A DNA stretch of 64,000 nt from NCBI GenBank assembly GCA_938743325.2, contig OW568887.1, positions 372,001 through 436,000 on the forward strand, given 5' to 3'. The stretch is from Pycnococcus provasolii. Lineage: Eukaryota; Chlorophyta; Pseudoscourfieldiophyceae; Pseudoscourfieldiales; Pycnococcaceae. Shown here one piece after another: positions 57,446 through 64,000 of the stretch. The translations under genes were made by a program, and so were the position numbers. The notes under the pieces are model-generated. The model had not been told where the DNA came from and searched no databases. It saw nothing but the letters and a program-made list of their open reading frames with translations. Numbering within the stretch: the first letter of the stretch is position 1; each line of letters begins with the position of its first letter.

Positions 57446-59488
57446 CTACCGCACGCTCGGCCATGGCGAGCCGCGCGAGTTGCCACCGCTCCTTGGCGGA
57501 GGAAATACGCCCCAGAAACGGAGCGTTTCGTCGCCAGCGCCCGTGCAGATCGTTTGGCCATCCGGGCTCACCGCCAAGTACAGGACGCGGAGCGTGTGAC
57601 CGGTAAGTGTCGCAAGCTTCGTCATGCCTGGCAATCTCCAGACGATAATCTGGTTCTGAGAGTACCCATGCGTGCTCACGAGCTCGTTGCTCGTGCGACT
57701 CCACGCCAGGTTGCACACCTGCGAACCTGTGTCAAACGCGCCAATCGCCGCCTGCGTGGCGGTGGACCAGAAGCGGATTGTGCGATCCGCGGTGCCACCA
57801 CCACTCGCAAGCAGGCCATGCTGATGAGGACTCCACGCGAGAGCCTTCACCGCGGCGCTGTGAGCGGTGTAGCGAAGCATCGGACGGTGGAGGGCGGCAG
57901 GCTCGACGATGCCAGCAGCCTCGCCGCGCGGCGGCGTGGCCCACGCGATGCGCGATGGTGATGCCGGAGGTGTCCAGGTGGGTGTCGTCGTCGCCGCCGC
58001 AGCCGCGGTCGTTGTCGCTGCCGCTGCATCGTCGCCGCCTCCCACCAGGGGTGACCACGACCCACCTCCCGCGGCGGCGATGCTCATCGGTGAGCCGCCG
58101 CCGCCGCCGCCACCGCCTGCGGAGGATGTACGCTGCGATCCGCGCGCCTGCGAAGGGCTCGTTGGCATGCTGCTTCCACCACCCACGACGGCACCGCCGC
58201 CGTTGGAGACGAGCTGCGCCGCACTCCAGACGCAGATGGCGTTGTCGTTTCCCCCGCTCGCAAGCTCGCGCCCGTCCGGCGACCACTTCAGGCCGCACAC
58301 CTCCGACTTGTGACCCACGAGCTTTGCGCAGTAGTCGTTGCTCTGGCGCACGTCGCGGTGCAGGATGCTCCGGTCGCGGCTTCCGCTCGAAAGCGAACTT
58401 CCCGACCAGCTCAGGCATCCCGCGCGCTGCTTGTGCCCGGAGAGCACGCGAACTTTCTTCTGCTCGCGTGCGTCCCACACCTCCACCTCGCCCTTCTCGG
58501 TTCCCACCGCGAGGTACGTCCCTCGTCCCGTCCACGAGACGGAGCACACCTTGTTGTCGGGCCTGCCCAAGTCGAGCAGCTTGGTCACCTTCGACGTGCA
58601 CGCGCTCCACAGGTAAACGCACGTTCCCAGTCCAACGGCAAGCACGTTGTGCGCCGACCAGTCGACGAGGTTGAGGTAGAAGTCGTCCTGGAGAGCGGGC
58701 GCGTCGAGCACCTTGAACGGCGTTCTCGCAATCTTGCGCGGCGTCCTTCGCGGCTGCGCGCCAGCGAATCCAGCTTGCTGCCTCTCCTGGAACGAGTTGA
58801 GAAGGTGTCGTGGGTCGCCGTCACGCGCGCCACCGACGGCGCTCAGGCTGAATGGCGAGTCGGAGAGGTTGGTTGCGTCGTCAGCGCTTGCAGAGAATCG
58901 CAGCACGTTCTTGACGGGTGACAGGGGTGTCCTTCCTGCGATGCCGTCTCTCTCCGCGGCGGTGGTTGTGTGCGTGCTACTGATGGGCATGCCCTTGTCA
59001 GAGGGCAGCAAGGATCCCGACGCGTGGTACGGCCCTGCGTCCATGCCGAGCAGTTCCGCTCTCAGCATGTGGTTGTATGCCGCGGTGGAGTCTTCCCGTT
59101 CCCCAGCGGCTGTTGCGTAGAGCGACCCGTTCGTCGTTAGAAGGTGTGCGTCCGATACGACGGTCGGTACCGGAACGTGTCCGTTGGGGAAGGACGCGTC
59201 GAGGTGTTCGTACGAGAGCGTCGAGTGTTTTCTCGACGGTATGAATCTGTCGCCCACGACAGCTTTTGCTGTTGTTGATGTGGTCATGGTTGTTGGTGTT
59301 GTTGTGTTTGGAAATGGTGCAGCATAATGTCTACTACTACCCGCGGTCCTGTGAAGCGTTGCGAGCCAAGACGCGTCATTGATGGACGCAACGTGTGCAG
59401 AATCGTGGTTTTGATTTTGATTCTGGGTGATGATCGATGACGGCGGCGTCATCGAAACATCATCGTCAAAGTCAAAGGAGGGCCTCAT
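57446..59488 (-). CDS. CDH1/FZR1 (CCS52-type) APC/C activator
   Basis: 680 residues from MRPSFDFDDDVSM at 59488. The C-box DRFIPSR (about 80-86) and an AYNHMLRAELLG motif precede the WD40 domain. The first blade starts KVLDAPALQDDFYLNLVDWS as in FZR1 orthologues, and blades 2-4 contain VCSVSW, VRVLSGHKQRAGCLSW and VCGLKWSPDG. A Gly/Ser/Ala-rich insert of about 130 residues splits blades 4 and 5. The last residues are VR, where CDH1 usually ends IR for APC3 binding; a tiny last exon after GTAGTAG could supply a different end. It activates APC/C in G1 and in endocycles. Confidence 0.9.
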   Translation of the reverse strand: MRPSFDFDDDVSMTPPSSIITQNQNQNHDSAHVASINDASWLATLHRTAGSSRHYAAPFPNTTTPTTMTTSTTAKAVVGDRFIPSRKHSTLSYEHLDASFPNGHVPVPTVVSDAHLLTTNGSLYATAAGEREDSTAAYNHMLRAELLGMDAGPYHASGSLLPSDKGMPISSTHTTTAAERDGIAGRTPLSPVKNVLRFSASADDATNLSDSPFSLSAVGGARDGDPRHLLNSFQERQQAGFAGAQPRRTPRKIARTPFKVLDAPALQDDFYLNLVDWSAHNVLAVGLGTCVYLWSACTSKVTKLLDLGRPDNKVCSVSWTGRGTYLAVGTEKGEVEVWDAREQKKVRVLSGHKQRAGCLSWSGSSLSSGSRDRSILHRDVRQSNDYCAKLVGHKSEVCGLKWSPDGRELASGGNDNAICVWSAAQLVSNGGGAVVGGGSSMPTSPSQARGSQRTSSAGGGGGGGGSPMSIAAAGGGSWSPLVGGGDDAAAATTTAAAAATTTPTWTPPASPSRIAWATPPRGEAAGIVEPAALHRPMLRYTAHSAAVKALAWSPHQHGLLASGGGTADRTIRFWSTATQAAIGAFDTGSQVCNLAWSRTSNELVSTHGYSQNQIIVWRLPGMTKLATLTGHTLRVLYLAVSPDGQTICTGAGDETLRFWGVFPPPRSGGNSRGSPWPSVR

Positions 59489-60492
59489 GGGACTATTCAC
59501 TCACTCAAACACGATCTATAGGAAGAGAATCACAAGACAAAGACAAACGGCAATGAAATGAAATGAATGCCACGACACGCAATGCAATCAACACGCCACG
59601 AGGGAGAGTGATGGCGGGGTGATGGGGGCGAGGCGCTCAAATCAGTCCGGTTGTCAGTCCGGGTCCGGGTCCCCCCTAATAAAAGGTGGAATTAGGTCGA
59701 GCCCGATGCGATCGATGCCCCATCTCCCTTCTTCCTTGCCGATATCGGCATTGGCATCGTACCCCCCCGTAACCCGATCGATGCATGCGACCGACCCTTT
59801 TCCTCGCCTTTGCAAAATCAGAATGCCGAATGTCGTTCCGTCGCATCGCTCTTTTGAGTCTTTTCTTTCCCCCCTCTTCTCAGTCGGCATACTGTAAATT
59901 CCTGTCCCATCACATCACATTAGAGAGGACACGCGCCCTCTTTCGAGTTGCTCAACTTTGTCCTGCTCTGTCATCTGTGGCTCTTCGTTCCCCTCGTCTC
60001 CCGACTCCCGCGTCGTGTCGTCCAGGGGGGGGCTGGCAGCATGCAGGGGGTGCTTGGCCTTTTTACCGGGTAAGGTGCTGGACTCTATCGGCAGATACTG
60101 TAGGTAGGAAGACCTTCCTACCACGACAATAGTTATGTAGCTTTCAATAGCATGAGTCACAGTGGTCACGGCCAGGAGTGCGAGGCGTTCGTGACCACTT
60201 ACGAGTAGTGTTGGCCACTGTGCTTGAGAAGAAGTGAGAACAATCACGTGTTGGCGCACAGTGAGTGAACTCTCGCAAGCTCGTCTGTGTCTTTGGTCGT
60301 AGTTCTTTTTAACACTGAACTATATGATAGACTAAGAGACGACAACTTTTGAAACAAATACAATACAAAAAAAACTTATACTTTACTAATGCTACGAACA
60401 CACAAAACAAGCTAAAAAACTACAGACAACTTTCAGGCGGTGCCTCACTCACTCACTCACTCACGCCTAGGGTAGGGTGAGGAGAGGTGGAA
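59489..60492. other. Intergenic region between divergent/convergent pair
   Basis: No gene supported. A CCTATCTATCT-like patch is absent; the sequence is mixed, with GGGTCCGGGTCC at 59660 and GATCGATGC repeats at about 59710-59780. CACTCACTCACTC lies near the FAH stop (about 60450). Confidence 0.45.
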
Positions 60493-61797
60493 TCACCTAC
60501 CGCTAGCAGCAGGCATCACGTGCCCCTCACAAGTTCCAAATCCGACGCGAAAGCCGTCGCCCTGCGCACATCCTGTCATCACGACGTTGTCGCCGTCCTG
60601 CACAAACGCTCGTGTCACGCCATTCCCAAGGTCAAGCGGACGCGTTCCTTGCCAAGACAATTCGAGCATACTGCCGAACGAGCTCGCATCCGAACCGCTG
60701 ATCGTGCCGCTCGCAAACAAATCTCCCGGCCGCATGTTGCACCCCGTGACGGTGTGATGCGCGAGCATCTGCTTCGCCGTCCAGTAGAGATGCTTGTAGT
60801 TGCTCCTGCAAACCACCGATGCGCCTTCGCCGCTCGCAGGCTCGATCGCCACCTCCAGGTCGATGTCGAACGTGTGGCGGTCCTTTTCCGTGAGGTACGG
60901 GAGAACGGGCGCGAGATCCTGCACCGGAGCATTTGTGCGAAACGGCGCAAGCGCGTCAAGCGTGACAATCCAAGGCGATATCGTGGTTGCCCAGTTCTTC
61001 GCACCAAATGGGCCAAGAGGCACGTACTCGTACTTCTGCACGTCGCGCGCCGACCAGTCGTTCATGAGTGTCATGCCAAAGATCTTGTCCTCAGCCTCGT
61101 CGACACCTATGGAGGTTCCCATGTCGTTTCCCGTTCCGACGAATACCGCCATCTCGAGCTCGAAGTCGACAATGCGACACGGCCCGTGCGTCGGGTCTGC
61201 AGACGGGTCAGGTCGCAGCTGTCCGCTGGGGTGCACGACGGGCGTCCCTGAGACGACGACGGAAGACGCTCGTCCGTGGTATCCGACGGGCATCGTCTTC
61301 CAGTTTTCCATGAGCGCTTTTTCCGGTGGACCCCCGCGAAACATCACGCCCACGTTAGTTGCGTGTTCCTTGCTGCAGTAGAAGTCCGTGTAGTCGCCGA
61401 TGGTGCACGGCAGTGTCATTTTCACTTGAGAGGCGTCATGCATGACTTTGCTTTGCAGAGATTCGTCGTCGTGGATGTCGCGGCGTCCTCCTATCGTGAA
61501 CAGCTCTTGTATGCGTGTTCTCACAGAACGCCACGCGGGTCGTCCTAACGCCATGAAGGCGTTCAGCGTGGATTGGGCGGTGAAGGCTGAGCGCACGCTG
61601 AGTCCCGCGTGCGTGGTGAGGTCGTCAAGGAGTCCTGCATCTGCGAGTGCGTTGAGTGAGATGATGTACGTGTTGATGCGCGTCACGCAGCACGCGGAGG
61701 AGGAGTCGGGAAGCACGCCTGCACCGAACGGGATGTTTTCGAGCGAGAAGTCGTCGAGGGGCGTGTAAGCAGGCAGCCAGCACGGAACCGCGGGCAT
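60493..61797 (-). CDS. FAH: Fumarylacetoacetase
   Basis: 434 residues, close to the usual length (about 420). The N-terminal SH3-like domain precedes the catalytic core. GDYTDFYCSKEHATNVGVMFRG carries the metal-ligand Asp and catalytic His. PVGYHGRASSVVVSGTPV, FELEMAVFVGTGNDMGTSI, and FGMTLMNDWSARDVQKYEYVPLGPFGAKN are diagnostic. It is the last step of tyrosine breakdown, giving fumarate and acetoacetate, usually cytosolic. No clear targeting signal. The ATG at 61797 is unambiguous, with AGTTAGGGTTT about 85 bp upstream. Confidence 0.96.
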   Translation of the reverse strand: MPAVPCWLPAYTPLDDFSLENIPFGAGVLPDSSSACCVTRINTYIISLNALADAGLLDDLTTHAGLSVRSAFTAQSTLNAFMALGRPAWRSVRTRIQELFTIGGRRDIHDDESLQSKVMHDASQVKMTLPCTIGDYTDFYCSKEHATNVGVMFRGGPPEKALMENWKTMPVGYHGRASSVVVSGTPVVHPSGQLRPDPSADPTHGPCRIVDFELEMAVFVGTGNDMGTSIGVDEAEDKIFGMTLMNDWSARDVQKYEYVPLGPFGAKNWATTISPWIVTLDALAPFRTNAPVQDLAPVLPYLTEKDRHTFDIDLEVAIEPASGEGASVVCRSNYKHLYWTAKQMLAHHTVTGCNMRPGDLFASGTISGSDASSFGSMLELSWQGTRPLDLGNGVTRAFVQDGDNVVMTGCAQGDGFRVGFGTCEGHVMPAASGR

Positions 61798-63076
61798 GAC
61801 GCGTACAGTATATTATTATTTATTTGTGTGTGCGTGTGCTGACACGTCGTCGTCGTCGTCCGTTACCTATGTGTAGACCTCTCAGTTAGGGTTTGACTTT
61901 GGGGTGCTATCATAGCTAGGGTTACGATTTTCTTTCATTCTTTCCTTTCTGAGTTGAGTTTCTGAGGGGTGGTGGTGGTGGTCGTCTCTGGTCGTCTCTG
62001 GTCGTCTCTGGTCGTCTCTGGTCGGACTCCTGAGTCGGACAGCATGAATTCTGGAGTTGTGGTGAGGCTGTTGGGTGAGAGAAGGATCAGCACCTTTGGG
62101 CTTGGCATCCTGTGGATGGAAGGTGGAGCGATCGTGCGCGCTGCGTTCATGCCATCCGGAACGAAGGGTTCGCGAAGCTTGCAAGGAGATGACTCCCACA
62201 TGCTCTTTTGGTGCGAGCGCAACGGACGAGGGACGAGGAACGCGCACGAGACGACGAGCGAGATCGAAATAAAGAATTTCACGAAAATTCGCGAATATTC
62301 TTGAGCCAAAAATAAATGTTTTATGTTCGCGCAGAACAGCATTTCCTTCAAAGCTCCGCCGAGTGACACCAATACTTGGTCAAATGACCTGATACGGGAA
62401 TATATTTATGTAGTAGGTACGGTACGGCACCACTCCGTTTGTCTTGGACTCTTGGGCGTGATGATTGACCGGATCCTGGGAAAGATCCGTCTAGACGTTC
62501 TCCCCCTCTCTTTGACCGGATTCGTTTGGTTTGGATCCACCAACAGGAGCTGGGATCCCTTTGGAGACTTGGCAAGCGCAAGAGGAAGAAGATGGTGACC
62601 AAAGCAACAGGATGGAGCAACGCCAACAGGAGATGGAGCAAACACAAGTCTGGCTGGTTTGAACAGAGATCTGACGCGCTCAAAGAGATTGTGACACTGT
62701 TCTCAAAAGGAGGGCCACAGGAACAGGACACAGGGGGGACCACAGGGCCCAGGGGCAGGGGGCAGACGCGGACGAGACGCGTTTTGGTTTTGGTTTCCCC
62801 CCCCCGGTCCCGAATATTCTATCTGTCCGTTTCTGGTTCCCTCTGTTGCCTTTCATTTCCGCCTTACATATTTCCTTTCCGACTCGTCGCTCTCATCTTC
62901 ATCTCGTTGCTCGTCTTCAACAACCTCTTCATTGTGTTGTGTGTCTTATAAGTCTTCTTCTTGACTCACACTCTCTCCGTTCATCATTCTCATCCCGGAA
63001 GGAACGTTCTCACTTCCCTCTTAAGACCTCCATCCCTGGTTTTTGATTTCAAATAATAACAAATATAGATTGAAAT
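61798..63076. other. Intergenic region before NAA40
   Basis: No gene is firmly supported. A (GGTCGTCTCT)n tandem lies at about 61980-62022. The frame after it (62044-62300) is open but without family likeness. A GGATCC pair occurs at 62471 and 62533-62555. A pyrimidine-rich leader precedes the NAA40 ATG. Confidence 0.5.
61978..62024 (+). repeat. Tandem repeat, 10-bp GGTCGTCTCT-type unit, four to five copies
   Basis: GTCGTCTCTG repeated in register, giving alternate open frames on both strands (PETTRDD). Confidence 0.85.
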
Positions 63077-64000
63077 ATGGCACGCTCGAAGAAGGGGAGC
63101 AGCCATTCTGCGAGATCTTTGGTGAAACCTGCCGTGCCTACTTCGAAACGTGACTTCTCCTCCATCATGTTCGCCAACTCCGTGGACCCCTCGAGCGGTA
63201 TGCCGCTCGTGTCGTCGTTGGAGGAGTCGAAAAACGCCATCAAAAGGGCGCTCGTGGAACCTGTGGCGATCGCTGTGCCACTGACGACGGAGGGAGGAGA
63301 TGACGCGACGGCTGACGACACGAAGCCACAACAACAAACGGTCGTCAAGTTGCAGAACCGCGACGTCTCCAAGCTACTCGCACCCGCATTCCTCAAACTC
63401 GCCAACCACAATATCGACGCAGACATCTCGTTCCGAGCGGGCGCGTTACAGCCGCAGGAACGAGCGTGGGCGTTCGCGCTCGTCAAACGACACTCGCAGC
63501 GGCTCTTCGAGCAGAGCGGGTTCGGATGGGACGACCAGGAACAGCTCGCGGCACTCTGCGCGCCCGAGGCGAGGCACCTCGTCGTGTACGGGCGCGTCAA
63601 GGATGACGAGCAGACGGACCCGAACGCAGAAGACGTCAGACGACCTCTCGCGTTCGCGTCGTTCCGGTTCACGCTCGAGGGGGAGATCCTGCGTGTCGTC
63701 GCCGGGTCGCCCACGCTGTTCATCACCGACATACACGTCGACGCGAGCGCGCGACGCCGTGGCATCGGCAGGCGCCTCGTCGCGTGCATGGAGACGATGG
63801 CGCACGCTGTGGGCATGAGCTGCGTGCACGTTGCACACCTGCGTCACGACGCGCTCGCCGCGTCGTTCGCCGCCTCCACGCTCAAGGGGTACACGCCCGC
63901 ACGCTTCGACATGCTTGGAGCGGAGGCGGAGAAGCGTGCCGCGCAGAACACGGAGGCGTGCGTGCTCGCCAAGGCGCTGACGTCGAAAAGCTCGCTCGAG
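63077..64000 (+). CDS. NAA40: NAA40 (NatD), N-alpha-acetyltransferase for histones H4 and H2A (partial)
   Basis: An open frame from the ATG at 63077 to the right edge, at least 308 codons. It was found by reading to the edge. The first 90 residues are poorly conserved (MARSKKGSSHSARSLVKPAV). The GNAT domain has LVKRHSQRLFEQSGFGWDDQEQ, matching the NatD block NMRTLYEQS.WGW, then RPLAFASFRFTL, and the acetyl-CoA loop RRRGIGRRLV (226-235) after FITDIHVDASA. C-terminal LAASFAASTLKGYTPARFD fits the end of the fold. NatD acetylates the N-terminal Ser of histones H4 and H2A, and its N-terminus is usually nuclear/cytosolic. Part of the C-terminus is missing here. Confidence 0.9.
   Translation, partial: MARSKKGSSHSARSLVKPAVPTSKRDFSSIMFANSVDPSSGMPLVSSLEESKNAIKRALVEPVAIAVPLTTEGGDDATADDTKPQQQTVVKLQNRDVSKLLAPAFLKLANHNIDADISFRAGALQPQERAWAFALVKRHSQRLFEQSGFGWDDQEQLAALCAPEARHLVVYGRVKDDEQTDPNAEDVRRPLAFASFRFTLEGEILRVVAGSPTLFITDIHVDASARRRGIGRRLVACMETMAHAVGMSCVHVAHLRHDALAASFAASTLKGYTPARFDMLGAEAEKRAAQNTEACVLAKALTSKSSLE

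Noticed and set aside
61969-62304. Overlapping frames on both strands around the GTCGTCTCTG tandem
   Set aside because: Both are created by the repeat (PETTRDD) and have no family likeness.
1-64000. tRNA, rRNA or CRISPR features
   Set aside because: I looked for tRNA-like GGTTCGAATCC boxes, rRNA cores and regularly spaced repeats and saw none that hold up. Short tRNAs with introns could be missed without a covariance search.

Overview
The window is nuclear DNA of a small, gene-dense, GC-rich green alga, most likely a chlorophyte of the prasinophyte type. Plastid genes support this: Toc75 with its polyglycine tract, a starch phosphorylase whose transit peptide is split off by an intron, a fibrillin/PAP protein, and a hydrolase with a twin-arginine lumen signal. 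So do plant-type regulators (a bZIP factor, a TWD1/FKBP42-like immunophilin, a CDH1/CCS52 APC/C activator) and TGTAA poly(A) signals a few bases after many stop codons. Introns are few and short. Interstitial telomere-type repeats are TTAGGG rather than the plant TTTAGGG. I cannot name the species from sequence alone.

Layout. 1-18 kb: bZIP factor (minus, cut by the left edge), FKBP42-like protein, an acidic-tailed unknown, CCT8, a six-EF-hand CREC protein, Toc75, a small unknown, a RING/coiled-coil protein and COX10. 18-34.6 kb: a 423-bp foldback element, NOP58, two small unknowns, a 2OG-Fe(II) oxygenase, a sterol-desaturase-like enzyme, an HPC2/ubinuclein subunit of the HIRA chaperone, a lumenal alpha/beta hydrolase, plastid starch phosphorylase and UTP11. 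35.5-45.6 kb: a large SGNH/PC-esterase membrane protein, a young gag-only LTR element inside older retroelement sequence, an MFSD1-like transporter, a two-exon indoleamine 2,3-dioxygenase, then a HUH-endonuclease fragment next to a second gag fragment. 45.8-64 kb: PAF1, a multi-exon coiled-coil gene, a PhyH-like dioxygenase, fibrillin, an integrase/PHD-finger relict, an ABCG transporter, a small HNH protein, CDH1, fumarylacetoacetase and NAA40 (NatD), which runs off the right edge.

The genes are mostly single-copy housekeeping functions with no operon-like logic: nucleolar rRNA processing (NOP58, UTP11), chromatin and transcription (HPC2/UBN, PAF1, NAA40), protein folding and import (CCT8, FKBP42, Toc75), mitochondrial haem (COX10), aromatic amino-acid breakdown (IDO, FAH) and starch use. 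Neighbours are often divergent or convergent, with 100-bp 3' gaps.

Two genes at the window edges (bZIP, NAA40) and several spliced structures (starch phosphorylase, IDO, NOP58, a 71-residue protein) appear only when the sequence is read through splice sites or to the edge. I saw no convincing new multi-gene system. The most unusual items are a repeated 75-bp GGATCC-bounded element near gene starts, the TTAGGG arrays near gene starts, the HUH/gag fragment pair and the perfect 48-bp inverted-repeat foldback.
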